From Microbacterium sp. Leaf159 (lineage in GTDB: Bacteria; Actinomycetota; Actinomycetes; Actinomycetales; Microbacteriaceae): DNA of 64,000 nucleotides. The number at the start of each line of letters is the position of its first letter. The first letter of the stretch is position 1. Location of the stretch: contig NZ_LMOU01000003.1 of the NCBI RefSeq assembly GCF_001423615.1, positions 13,697 to 77,696 on the forward strand, given 5' to 3'. The notes under the pieces are model-generated. The model saw nothing but the letters and a program-made list of their open reading frames with translations. It did not search any database and was not told where the DNA came from. A program made the position numbers and the translations under genes. Below are positions 8,858 to 16,953 of the stretch, piece after piece.

Positions 8858-9517
8858 ATGAGTACATCCACGTCCGGATCCACGACGGAATCGGCATCCG
8901 CCACCGCATCCCCCTCGAAGGGCCTCGGTCGCCCGGAGCTCTGGCGGTGGAGGGTCGTCGACATCGTCGTGGCCAGCGTCATCGCCGTCGCGTGCGCCCT
9001 GATCTTCCTGCTCTGGAACGTCGGGTACGAGGTGCCGAGCACCTTCCTCACCCCTCTGCTCCCCGGCGTGCAGGGCCTGCTCGCGGGCCCGTGGCTGATC
9101 GCCGGAGTTCTCGGCGGGCTCATCATCCGCAAGCCCGGCGCCGCGCTCTACACCGAGCTGGTGGCCGCCATCATCTCGGCGCTCGTCGGCAACGCCTGGG
9201 GACCGCTCACGATCGTCTCGGGCCTCGTGCAGGGCCTCGGTGCCGAGCTGATCTTCCTCGTCTTCCTCTACGGCGTCTGGCGCCTCCCCGTCGTCATGCT
9301 CGCGGGAGCGGGCGCAGGCCTCGCGTGCGGCATCAACGACCGCATCCTCTGGTACGCCGGGGCGGACACGCTGTTCACGACCGTCTACATCGTCTCGACG
9401 ACCATCTCGGGTGCGATCATCGCGGGGCTCGGCGCCTGGCTGATCGCCCGAGGACTCGCGGCGACCGGCGCTCTCGGTCGGTTCGCTGCCGGCCGCGAGG
9501 TCACCGCACGGGTGTGA
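8858..9517 (+). CDS. ykoE: YkoE-family substrate-binding (S) component of thiamine/HMP ECF-type importer
   Basis: Integral membrane S component that binds thiamine or its hydroxymethylpyrimidine moiety. The 219-residue protein starts with about 30 Ser/Thr-rich residues, then about six hydrophobic segments from residue 33 on. Features such as LWNVGYEVPSTFL, GPWLIAGVLGG and the conserved ELVAAIISALVGNAWG region match YkoE. ATG at 8858 lies 7-8 bases after GGAGGAG. It sits directly behind a TPP riboswitch and overlaps the next gene (GTGA), so family and role reinforce each other. Confidence 0.92.
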   Translation: MSTSTSGSTTESASATASPSKGLGRPELWRWRVVDIVVASVIAVACALIFLLWNVGYEVPSTFLTPLLPGVQGLLAGPWLIAGVLGGLIIRKPGAALYTELVAAIISALVGNAWGPLTIVSGLVQGLGAELIFLVFLYGVWRLPVVMLAGAGAGLACGINDRILWYAGADTLFTTVYIVSTTISGAIIAGLGAWLIARGLAATGALGRFAAGREVTARV

Positions 9518-10974
9518 CCTCGCCCACGACGCCCGCCACCCTCGAAGCCCGCGGCTGGGGGTGGCGGTACGCGACGCGGCTGCGCTGGGCGGTGCGTGAC
9601 GTCGACCTGCGCATCGAGCCGGGGGAGAGGGTGCTGCTGCTCGGCGCATCGGGTTCGGGCAAGTCGACCCTGCTGCAGGGCTTCGGCGGTGTGCTCGGCG
9701 GGGCCGATGAGGGTGAGACGCAGGGTGCGCTGCTCGTCGACGGGCACGCGCCCACCGACGCGCGCGGACGCGTCGGCATGGTCCTTCAGGACCCCGACAC
9801 CCAGACGATCCTCGCCAGGGTCGGCGATGACGTCGCGTTCGGATGCGAGAACCTCGGCGTCCCTCGTGGCGAGATCTGGCAGCGCGTGCGGCAGGCGCTG
9901 GATGCCGTCGATCTCGACGTCGCGCTGGATCGGTCGACAGCGGCCCTCTCGGGCGGCCAGAAGCAGCGCCTCGCCCTGGCCGGGGTGCTCGCGATGCGCC
10001 CCGGCGCGATCCTCCTCGACGAGCCGACAGCCAACCTCGACCCGCAGGGCGTGCAGGATGTGCGGGATGCCGTGGCCGCCGCGCTCGACGTCAGCGGCGC
10101 GACCCTGGTCGTGATCGAGCACCGCATCGACGTCTGGCTGCCGCTGGTCACCCGTGTCATCGTGCTCGGCGCCGCCCCCGAGGGGACGGTCGTCCTCGCC
10201 GACGGCAGTCCGGACGAGGTTCTCGGCGCGCGCGGCGCGGAGCTCGCGGCATCCGGCGTGTGGGTTCCGGGGCACCCGCCCGCCTCCCCGCCGGCGCCGT
10301 CGCAGCTCCCGGGGGAGACCCTGCTCGAGGCGCGAGGGCTCTCGGTCTCCCGACGGCGCGGGCTGGCGGTGGCGGGTCCCTTCGACATCGACGTGCGCGC
10401 CGGCGAGGCGCTGGGCGTGACGGGCGCGAACGGCGCAGGCAAGTCGACCCTCGGGCTCACGCTGGCGGGACTCATCCCCGCCGAGAGCGGCCTGGTCGCG
10501 GCGCGCCCCGCCCTCGCCGCGGGGGAGAAGCGCGATCCTTTCCGCTGGTCGTCACGCGCTCTGCTCACTCGCATCGCGACGGTGATGCAGACGCCCGAGC
10601 ACCAGCTGCTCGCGAAGACGGTTCGGGATGAGCTGTCGGTGGGCCCGCGAGCCCTGAAGCTCCCGGAGGCCGAGATCGCCGTGCGGGTCGATGACCTGCT
10701 CGATCGGCTGCGACTCACGTCGCTCGCCGGCGCGAACCCCTACACGCTGTCGGGCGGCGAGAAGAGACGGCTCACGGTCGCCGCAGCTCTCGCCACCCGG
10801 CCCCGGATGCTGGTGCTCGACGAGCCCACGTTCGGACAGGACGCGACGACCTGGGCCGAGCTCGTCGGCCTGATCGCCCGGCTCCGGGACGAGGGGACGG
10901 CCATCGTCGCGATCAGCCACGACGAGGCCGTGCTGGACGCCCTCCACGCCCGCCGCATCGAGGTCGGCCGATGA
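9514..10974 (+). CDS. ykoD: Duplicated ECF-type ATPase (YkoD-like)
   Basis: Energising subunit with two ATPase domains in one 486-residue chain. Domain 1 has Walker A GASGSGKST (near 46), signature LSGGQKQRLAL and Walker B ILLDEPTANLDP. Domain 2 has GANGAGKST (near 308), LSGGEKRRLTV and Walker B MLVLDEPTFGQD. Both keep catalytic Glu and switch His (IEHRID, ISHDEA). GTG at 9514 overlaps the ykoE stop and ATG at 10971 of the next gene overlaps this stop, so all three are co-translated under the riboswitch. Confidence 0.92.
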   Translation: MTSPTTPATLEARGWGWRYATRLRWAVRDVDLRIEPGERVLLLGASGSGKSTLLQGFGGVLGGADEGETQGALLVDGHAPTDARGRVGMVLQDPDTQTILARVGDDVAFGCENLGVPRGEIWQRVRQALDAVDLDVALDRSTAALSGGQKQRLALAGVLAMRPGAILLDEPTANLDPQGVQDVRDAVAAALDVSGATLVVIEHRIDVWLPLVTRVIVLGAAPEGTVVLADGSPDEVLGARGAELAASGVWVPGHPPASPPAPSQLPGETLLEARGLSVSRRRGLAVAGPFDIDVRAGEALGVTGANGAGKSTLGLTLAGLIPAESGLVAARPALAAGEKRDPFRWSSRALLTRIATVMQTPEHQLLAKTVRDELSVGPRALKLPEAEIAVRVDDLLDRLRLTSLAGANPYTLSGGEKRRLTVAAALATRPRMLVLDEPTFGQDATTWAELVGLIARLRDEGTAIVAISHDEAVLDALHARRIEVGR

Positions 10975-11768
10975 TCGATCCGCTCACGGCCCGCGTCGAA
11001 CGACCGGGACCGATCGCGCCGCGCGCCGCACTGGCCAAGCTCGCTGCGGCTCTGCTCATCGCGCTGCCGCTCGTGCTGACGATCGACGTCGTGTCGGCAT
11101 CCGTCGCGCTGCTGCTCGAGATACCGTTCCTGCTGCTCGCCGGCCTCCGAGCGAAGGAGTTCTGGACCCGCACCGCGGTGCTGTGGATCGCCGCCCCGCT
11201 CGGCGCCGTCACGATCGCCCTGTACGGCGCGACCAGCGGCACGATCCACTTCGAATGGCTGGTCATGCGCGTCAGTGACGGATCGCTGGCGCTCGCCGCC
11301 GCGACTGCCGTGCGCGTGCTCGCGATCGGTCTGCCCGCGGTGGTGCTGTTCATCACGGTGGATCCCACCGACCTCGCCGACGGTCTCGCCCAGCGCGTCA
11401 GGCTTCCGGCTCGGTTCGTCGTCGGGGCGCTCGCCGGCATGCGGATGCTGGGCCTGCTCGTCGAGGACTGGCGAGCGCTGGCCCTCGCCCGGAGGGCCCG
11501 CGGCGTCGCCGACGAGGGGCGCGTGCGTCGCGCGTTCGGCATGGCGTTCGCGCTGTTCGTGCTCGCGATCCGTCGCGGGTCGTCGTTGGCGACCGCCATG
11601 GAGGCGCGCGGGTTCGGCGGAAGCGGACCGAGGTCGTGGGCCAGGGAATCGGTGTGGGATCGACGCGACGCGCTCCTCGTGGTCGCAGCCGCGGTGATCC
11701 CGATCGTCGCGATCACCGTGGCCGTGCTGACGGGGGCCTGGAACTTCATCCTCGGCCCGACGGCCTGA
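10971..11768 (+). CDS. ykoC: ECF-type transmembrane (T) component, YkoC-like
   Basis: Membrane coupling subunit of the thiamine-precursor importer, 265 residues, with five or so hydrophobic segments. The coupling-helix region GMRMLGLLVEDWRALALARRARG and a second Ala-Arg-Gly motif, AMEARGFGG, are typical EcfT signatures. It overlaps the ATPase gene by four bases. Completes a YkoEDC importer; no thiamine biosynthesis gene lies beside it, which suggests salvage. Confidence 0.9.
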   Translation: MIDPLTARVERPGPIAPRAALAKLAAALLIALPLVLTIDVVSASVALLLEIPFLLLAGLRAKEFWTRTAVLWIAAPLGAVTIALYGATSGTIHFEWLVMRVSDGSLALAAATAVRVLAIGLPAVVLFITVDPTDLADGLAQRVRLPARFVVGALAGMRMLGLLVEDWRALALARRARGVADEGRVRRAFGMAFALFVLAIRRGSSLATAMEARGFGGSGPRSWARESVWDRRDALLVVAAAVIPIVAITVAVLTGAWNFILGPTA

Positions 11769-11860
11769 CGAAGGGCCTGAGGCCCCACGCTCTGACGGCG
11801 GCGCTCGACGCTGCCAGTGCATACTCAGCTTCCTCATAGCTGGAATGCCGATGTATTCGC

Positions 11861-11866
11861 TAGCAT
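11861..11866 (+). promoter_or_regulatory. Putative -10 element of terC transcript
   Basis: TAGCAT lies about 10 bases upstream of the first helix of the Mn2+ riboswitch, the spacing expected if transcription starts near 11873. The -35 region is weak. Confidence 0.4.
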
Positions 11867-11875
11867 CGAGTGAAC

Positions 11876-11971
11876 CCAAGGGGAGTACTCCACCACGGGC
11901 GGCTCGTCATTACGGATGTCCCTGCATCCCGGGTCCCCGGTCCTCGTTCTCGAGGATGGAGAAGACCTTGG
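11876..11971 (+). ncRNA. yybP-ykoY (Mn2+) riboswitch
   Basis: The conserved element GGGGAGTA (11880-11887) and the downstream CGTCATTACGG (11904-11914) match the two Mn2+-coordinating loops of the yybP-ykoY class. A closing helix pairs CCAAGG (11876-11881) with CCTTGG (11966-11971). It precedes a TerC-family gene, the classic partner of this riboswitch. The ribosome site of terC sits in a short GGAG...CTCC hairpin (12000-12009) just downstream, a likely control point. Confidence 0.88.
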
Positions 11972-12009
11972 CGTCGACATCGTCACGCCTACGTCTTCTG
12001 GAGACCTCC

Positions 12010-13047
12010 TTGAACATCACACCCCTCGTGTGGATCATCACGATCGCCGTCACGATCGCCTTCTTCGTGTACGAGTTCTTCGCCCACGTGCGAAAGCCGC
12101 ATGAGCCCACCATCGGCGAGTCCGCCCGCTGGTCGGCCTTCTACATCGGCCTCGCGCTGCTGTTCGGCGTCGGCATCGGCACCGTCTCGGGCTGGACGTA
12201 CGGCGGCGAGTACTTCGCCGGCTACCTCACCGAGAAGGCGCTGTCGATCGACAACCTCTTCGTCTTCCTGATCGTGATGACCGGCTTCGCCGTGCCGCGG
12301 ATGTATCAGCAGAAGGTGCTGATGATCGGCATCGTGATCGCCCTGATCATGCGCGGCGGGTTCATCGCTCTCGGCGCCACGCTGATCGAGAACTTCTCCT
12401 GGATCTTCTACCTCTTCGGCGCCCTGCTGCTGTTCCTCGCATACCGCCAGGCCTTCGCCCACGGTGAGTCGGATCCCGCCAACGGCCGATTCATCCGCTT
12501 CGTGCGCCGCATCCTGCCGGTGAGCGACGAGTACAACGGCGACCGCCTGACCGTGCAGCGCGACGGCAAGCGCTTCTTCACCCCGATGTTCCTCGTGATC
12601 ATCGCGATCGGCTTCATCGACCTGATCTTCGCGGTCGACTCGATCCCCGCGATCTACGGCCTGACCGAAGAGGCGTACATCGTCTTCACGGCCAACGCCT
12701 TCGCGCTCATGGGCCTGCGCCAGCTGTACTTCCTCATCGGCGGTCTGCTGGAGCGCCTCGTGTACCTCGCGCAGGGCCTCGCGGTCATCCTCGCCTTCAT
12801 CGGCGTGAAGCTCGTGCTGCACGCGATGCACGTCAACGAGCTGCCCTTCATCAACGGCGGCGAGCCGATGCTGTGGGCGCCCGAGATCCCCATCTGGTTC
12901 TCGCTGGTGTTCATCGGCGCGACCATCGCGGTCGCCACCGTCGCGAGCCTCATGAAGACGCGCCGCGACGACAGGCGCGATGCGCTCGACGACTCCTCCT
13001 CGACCTCTGCATCCCTCACCACCGACACCCAGAAGGAACACTCGTGA
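12010..13047 (+). CDS. TerC-family membrane protein, probable Mn2+ exporter
   Basis: Polytopic membrane protein of the TerC/Alx family, linked in Bacillus and E. coli to manganese export. The 345-residue chain has about eight to nine membrane segments. The family's acidic membrane motifs are present: EKALSIDNLFVF near residue 75 and FAVDSIPAI near 210. The tail (last 40 residues) is hydrophilic. I chose TTG at 12010 because TGGAG lies 5 bases upstream and the product then begins right before the first membrane helix; the in-frame ATG at 11956 falls inside the riboswitch. Its stop overlaps a small downstream ORF (GTGA). Confidence 0.88.
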   Translation: MNITPLVWIITIAVTIAFFVYEFFAHVRKPHEPTIGESARWSAFYIGLALLFGVGIGTVSGWTYGGEYFAGYLTEKALSIDNLFVFLIVMTGFAVPRMYQQKVLMIGIVIALIMRGGFIALGATLIENFSWIFYLFGALLLFLAYRQAFAHGESDPANGRFIRFVRRILPVSDEYNGDRLTVQRDGKRFFTPMFLVIIAIGFIDLIFAVDSIPAIYGLTEEAYIVFTANAFALMGLRQLYFLIGGLLERLVYLAQGLAVILAFIGVKLVLHAMHVNELPFINGGEPMLWAPEIPIWFSLVFIGATIAVATVASLMKTRRDDRRDALDDSSSTSASLTTDTQKEHS

Positions 13048-13142
13048 ACCAGTCGCGCCGATCCGACGCGTCCGCAGACCCTGACAGACCCGGCGCCCGA
13101 ACGACCTCGGGCGCCCCTGCACCTCGCGAGGTGACCCGCTGA
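13044..13142 (+). CDS. Possible 32-residue coupling ORF between terC and the CNNM gene
   Basis: GTG at 13044 overlaps the terC stop, and the TGA of this ORF (13140-13142) overlaps the ATG of the next gene as TGATG. The product is hydrophilic, rich in Arg, Pro, Ser and Ala, with no known domain. Start and stop geometry is what translational coupling needs; whether the peptide itself matters is unknown. A non-coding linker is the alternative. Confidence 0.35.
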   Translation: MNQSRRSDASADPDRPGARTTSGAPAPREVTR

Positions 13143-14431
13143 TGGGCGACCTCGTGCTGAACATCGCTCTGGTGTTCGTCTTCGTCCTCGTCGGCGGCGT
13201 GTTCGCCGCGACCGAGATGGCCCTCGTCACACTGCGGGAGAGCCAGATCAACGCGATCGCGGCTCGTGGCAGGCGCGGCGAGAAGGTCGCCGGCCTCGCC
13301 CGCAACCCCAACACCTTCCTCTCGGCCGTGCAGATCGGTGTGACGGTCGCCGGGTTCGCCTCGGCGGCGTACGGCGCGACGTCCATCGCTCCCTCTGTCG
13401 CCCCGCTTCTCGAGAACCTCGGGGTCGCGGCCCCGCTGGCCATGACCCTCGCGACGGTCCTGCTGACGCTGGTGATCGCGTACCTGTCGCTCGTTCTCGG
13501 CGAGCTCGTCCCCAAGCGCCTCGCGATCCAGCGCAACGCGCAGTTCGCCTACGCGGTCGCGCCGGTGCTCGACGGCTTCGCCACGGTCATGCGCCCGGTG
13601 ATCTGGCTGCTCTCGGTGTCGACGAACGCCATGGTGCGACTGCTGGGCGGCGATCCGCACAAGGCCGCCGACGAACTCAGCGAGGAGGAGCTGCGTGACA
13701 TCGTCGCGACGCATCAGAGCCTGCCCGACGACGAGCGCCGGATCCTCGACGACGTGCTGTCGCTGCGCGGCCGCCAGGTCAGCGAGGTCATGCGGCCGCG
13801 CCCCGAGGTCGTCGCGCTCGACGGCGCGGCGACGCTTCAGGACTCCATCGCCCAGGTCAGGGAGCTGCCGTTCTCGCGGTACCCGGTGATCGACGCCTCG
13901 CTCGACGACATCGTCGGCTTCGTGCACGTGCGTGACCTGTTCGAGGCCGCCGCCGACGACGCGACGCGGTCGGTGCTCGGCCTCATGCGTCCCGTCGAGT
14001 ACGTGCCCTCGACGGCCGGTGTGCTGCCGACGCTGACCCGGATGCGGGCCGCGGGCCACCAGATCGCCGTCGTCGTCGATGAGTACGGCGGCACCGACGG
14101 AATCGTGACGCTCGAGGACCTCGTGGAGGAGGTCGTCGGCGAGATCTTCGACGAGTACGACACGGAAGAGCGGATGCCGGATGCCGGCGGCGCGCTCGAC
14201 GGCCGCCTCAATCTGCAGGACTTCTCCGAGATCACCGGGATCGATCTGCCCCGCGGCGCTTCCGACACGGTCGCGGGCTTCGTCACCGAGATGCTCGGAC
14301 GCCTCGCGGTGGTCGGCGACTCGGTCGAGGTGCCCGGTGCGACGATCCGGGTGACCGCCGTCGACCGCCGCCGGATCGCGGAGATCAGGGTCGCGGTGCA
14401 CGAGGATGCCGGACTCGACCCGCGGGAGTGA
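13142..14431 (+). CDS. CNNM/CBS/CorC-HlyC family protein
   Basis: Membrane protein of the hemolysin C-like/CNNM family, associated with Mg2+ or Co2+ efflux. Residues 1-190 form the CNNM transmembrane domain (ATEMALV near 21-27; LGELVPKRLAI near 121). Two CBS domains span about 205-330 (VMRPRPEVV, LPFSRYPVID, VVDEYGGTDGIVTLEDL). A CorC/HlyC domain ends the 429-residue chain. It follows terC in a coupled arrangement, so both metal-handling genes probably answer to the Mn2+ riboswitch. Convergent with the next gene, with 3 bases between them. Confidence 0.9.
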   Translation: MGDLVLNIALVFVFVLVGGVFAATEMALVTLRESQINAIAARGRRGEKVAGLARNPNTFLSAVQIGVTVAGFASAAYGATSIAPSVAPLLENLGVAAPLAMTLATVLLTLVIAYLSLVLGELVPKRLAIQRNAQFAYAVAPVLDGFATVMRPVIWLLSVSTNAMVRLLGGDPHKAADELSEEELRDIVATHQSLPDDERRILDDVLSLRGRQVSEVMRPRPEVVALDGAATLQDSIAQVRELPFSRYPVIDASLDDIVGFVHVRDLFEAAADDATRSVLGLMRPVEYVPSTAGVLPTLTRMRAAGHQIAVVVDEYGGTDGIVTLEDLVEEVVGEIFDEYDTEERMPDAGGALDGRLNLQDFSEITGIDLPRGASDTVAGFVTEMLGRLAVVGDSVEVPGATIRVTAVDRRRIAEIRVAVHEDAGLDPRE

Positions 14432-14434
14432 CGC

Positions 14435-15160
14435 TCAGCTCTCGTTCCAGAGCCGGCGGTAGTATTCCAGTCGCTCACGGTCAGGGGTGACGCCGTAGGC
14501 CTCGATGAGTGCGTCCTCCCACCCCGGGCCGAAGTTCCACGTCGTGCTCATCGAGGCCACGGCGATGTCCGCCCAGCGGTCCGCGGTGCCGAGAGCTGCG
14601 AGATCGACGTGGGCGAGCGGGCGGCCGTCGTCATCGAGCAGCGTGTTCGGCATGCACGCGTCTCCGTGGCACACGACGAGCCGGTCGACCGGTGGCGGCG
14701 TGAGCAGGTGGTCCGGCACATCGACACCTCGCTTCCGGGCGTTCGCGATCCTCCACGCCGGGTCCCAGGTCCAGGGGCACTGCTCGACGGGCAGCGACTC
14801 GTGCAGCGTGCGCAGCGCGACGCCGACCGCGCGCACGGCGGTCTCGGGATCGTCACGCCACCGCGGGTCCACCGCGCTCCGACCCGCGAGCGCCGCCGTG
14901 ACGAGCCACTCGTGATCGGCATCCTGGCCCTGCTCCAGGACCTCCGGCACGAGGATCCACTGCCGAGCCCACTGCATCCGCTCCGCCTCGTCGCGCATGT
15001 TCGCCTCGGCGTCGTGCGGCCCCCATTTGATGTACCGCTCGTCGTCGGTGCGGAACGTGAGCCCGCCGATGCCGTTGAGCCAGACAGGGGTCAAGGCGGC
15101 GTCCCCGGCGAGCGCGCGCACGACCGCCGGGATCTCGATCTCGGTGTCCGGAATCGTCAT
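14435..15160 (-). CDS. APH(3')-like aminoglycoside phosphotransferase family protein
   Basis: Kinase-fold phosphotransferase, 241 residues. The Brenner motif appears as VCHGDACMPNTLL (catalytic Asp near residue 170), followed by HVDLAALGTADRW, where the Asp would bind Mg2+. ATG at 15160 is preceded by GGGGG at a normal distance. The family includes aminoglycoside kinases but also many environmental kinases of other small molecules, so a resistance role is only a possibility. It is divergent from the next gene across a 397-base gap. Confidence 0.75.
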   Translation of the reverse strand: MTIPDTEIEIPAVVRALAGDAALTPVWLNGIGGLTFRTDDERYIKWGPHDAEANMRDEAERMQWARQWILVPEVLEQGQDADHEWLVTAALAGRSAVDPRWRDDPETAVRAVGVALRTLHESLPVEQCPWTWDPAWRIANARKRGVDVPDHLLTPPPVDRLVVCHGDACMPNTLLDDDGRPLAHVDLAALGTADRWADIAVASMSTTWNFGPGWEDALIEAYGVTPDRERLEYYRRLWNES

Positions 15161-15557
15161 GCATCGCCCCCTTCGAAACGTATATCGGTATGCACATATT
15201 CTCTCGGTTCTGCGGGCTCGGACGCGGTTAGTGTCGATCCCGGTCGCCGTCGGCGGCCGCTTCATCCCTCCCTTCCGATACACCGAGGTCTTCGTGCGCG
15301 TTTCGTCCCGATCGCAGTGGTGGCGACGCCATGGCAGTGATGTCGACGCTTCGGCGAGCGCACCCGCAGCCGACGCTGCGGCCGCAGATCAGGGCGTCGC
15401 GAGCGATCTGCCCAGGGCTCCGGCGATCTCTTCCCGGGTGCCCGACGAAGGGGACCTCGACCGGTTCGTCGAATGGATCTGGGCCGAAGAAGCCAAGGGT
15501 TCCACGGCAGACGAGCCCGTCGCGGACACACGCACCACCACAGAGGAGCACTACAAC
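15161..15557. other. Long gap between divergent genes; may encode an N-terminal extension
   Basis: The left part (15175-15215) is relatively AT-rich, with TATATCGGTATGCACATA-type sequence suited to divergent promoters. From GTG 15294 (preceded by GAGG at 15284) an open frame continues without a stop into the following gene and has coding-like composition. Either the next protein is about 88 residues longer than annotated or this is a leader. No RNA gene or repeat is seen. Confidence 0.45.
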
Positions 15558-15926
15558 ATGAGTTCACTTGATGACGCCCTGCAGCAGCTGCTGGCGATCG
15601 AGGGCGCGACCGGCGCCGCGATCGTCGACTACGGCAGCGGCATGGCTCTCGCCCAGGGCGGCAATCCGTCGTTCGACCTCGGCATCGCCGCCGCGGGCAA
15701 CTCCAACGTCGTGCGCGCGAAGCTCGCGACGATGCGCGACCTCGGTGTCACCGACGAGATCGACGACATCCTCATCACGCTGAGCTCGCAGTACCACCTG
15801 ATCAACGTGCTCAACACGAAGAGCGCGAACGGACTGTTCATCTATCTCGTGCTGAACCGCGCGGCGGCGAACCTCGCTCTCGCCCGCCACAAGCTGAAGG
15901 GCATCGCCGCGCAGATCGAGGTCTGA
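15558..15926 (+). CDS. Small roadblock-like domain protein
   Basis: A 122-residue protein. The pattern of alternating helix and strands, with EGATGAAIVDYGSGMALAQ at the start and a C-terminal helix LALARHKLKGIAAQI, resembles the roadblock/LC7 fold used by regulators of small GTPases, but the match is from memory and not certain. ATG at 15558 has GAGGAG 9-10 bases upstream. An in-frame GTG at 15294 would add 88 residues rich in Ala and Asp with a segment FVEWIWAEEAK. No GTPase gene is adjacent. Confidence 0.65.
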   Translation: MSSLDDALQQLLAIEGATGAAIVDYGSGMALAQGGNPSFDLGIAAAGNSNVVRAKLATMRDLGVTDEIDDILITLSSQYHLINVLNTKSANGLFIYLVLNRAAANLALARHKLKGIAAQIEV

Positions 15927-15942
15927 GCGCGACACATCGACG

Positions 15943-15973
15943 AGGGGGGAGGGCCGTGCGGCTCTCCCCCTTC
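15943..15973 (+). terminator. Hairpin terminator
   Basis: GGGGGAGGGC (15945-15954) pairs with GCTCTCCCCC (15961-15970) with one G-T pair and a 6-base loop, followed by TT. It lies 16 bases after the stop of the small roadblock-like gene. Confidence 0.75.
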
Positions 15974-16106
15974 GTCGTGTGCGGCGTAGGCTCGGTGTCG
16001 ATGCGCTGGGGGTCGACGCGATCGGAACGTACCCCGCCGCGCATGGACTGAAACTCGGAATCAGCTAAACTGACACTGAGTCGCACACGCTTCGAAGGAG
16101 AACCGC

Positions 16107-16868
16107 ATGCAGATCCAGGGCTCGAGTGCTCTCATCACCGGCGGTGCGTCGGGTCTCGGACTCGCCACCGCACGCAGGCTGGCAGCCGCCGGCGCCGTCG
16201 TGACCATCCTCGACCTCCCCTCTTCGGCCGGCGCCGAGATCGCCGAGGAGCTCGGGGGAGTGTTCGCCCCCGGCGACGTCACGAGCGCGGATGACGCGGC
16301 CGCAGCCGCCGCCGCAGCTCAGGCCGCAGCGCCGCTGCGCGTCGTCGTCAACTGCGCGGGGATCGCCCCTCCGGCCAAGGTGCTCGACCGTGAGGGCAAC
16401 CCGGCCGTGCTCGCCGACTTCGAACGCATCGTGCGCATCAACCTGGTGGGCACGTTCAACGTCCTCTCGCAGGCATCCGCAGTGATCTCGAAGAACGATG
16501 CGACCGATGACGGCGACCGCGGCGTCATCGTGAACACCGCGAGCGTCGCCGCCTTCGACGGTCAGATCGGCCAGCCCGCGTACTCCGCGTCGAAGGGCGG
16601 CGTGCACGCCATGACCCTCCCGGTGGCGCGGGAGCTCGCGCGCTACGGCATCCGCGTCTGCACCATCGCCCCCGGGATCATGGAGACCCCCATGCTGATG
16701 GGGCTTCCGCAGGCAGCGCAGGACTCGCTCGGTCAGCAGGTGCCGTTCCCCTCGCGGCTCGGCCGCCCCGACGAGTACGCCGCCCTCGTGCAGCAGATCG
16801 TCGAGAACGGCTACCTCAACGGCGAGACGATCCGCCTGGACGGCGCCATCCGGATGGCGCCGAAGTAA
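16107..16868 (+). CDS. SDR, 3-hydroxyacyl-CoA dehydrogenase type 2-like
   Basis: NAD-dependent short-chain dehydrogenase, 253 residues. The cofactor motif TGGASGLG sits at 10-17, NCAGIAP near 88, and the catalytic Ser and Tyr-x3-Lys appear in NTASVAAFDGQIGQPAYSASK. The extended loop after the NCAG motif and the PFPSRLGRPDEYAALV segment are typical of type 2 3-hydroxyacyl-CoA dehydrogenases (isoleucine and fatty acid breakdown). ATG 16107 follows GAAGGAG. Confident family; substrate inferred. Confidence 0.85.
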   Translation: MQIQGSSALITGGASGLGLATARRLAAAGAVVTILDLPSSAGAEIAEELGGVFAPGDVTSADDAAAAAAAAQAAAPLRVVVNCAGIAPPAKVLDREGNPAVLADFERIVRINLVGTFNVLSQASAVISKNDATDDGDRGVIVNTASVAAFDGQIGQPAYSASKGGVHAMTLPVARELARYGIRVCTIAPGIMETPMLMGLPQAAQDSLGQQVPFPSRLGRPDEYAALVQQIVENGYLNGETIRLDGAIRMAPK

Positions 16869-16878
16869 CACTCCCCGG

Positions 16879-16941
16879 CGTTCGAATCGCGCACTTGGTG
16901 AGATTCGAGCCCGCAAAACTGCAATTCACGCGATTCGAACG
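16879..16941. repeat. Inverted repeat between two SDR genes, related to an element at 27454
   Basis: Arms CGTTCGAATCGCG (16879-16891) and CGCGATTCGAACG (16929-16941) form a 13-bp perfect stem around a 37-base loop. The 18-mer starting at 16881 (TTCGAATCGCGCACTTGG) recurs exactly at 27455 and, inverted, in the right arm there. The right arm ends just before the ribosome site of the next gene. Confidence 0.7.
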
Positions 16942-16953
16942 AGAAGGTGGCAG

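Noticed and set aside
11845..12009. Earlier in-frame starts for the TerC protein (ATG 11845, ATG 11956).
   Set aside because: They fall before or inside the Mn2+ riboswitch and would add non-conserved residues; TTG 12010 has a ribosome site.
14435..15160. Acquired aminoglycoside-resistance gene.
   Set aside because: Base composition and codon use match the surroundings, no mobile element is near, and the family is broad; kept as a family-level call only.
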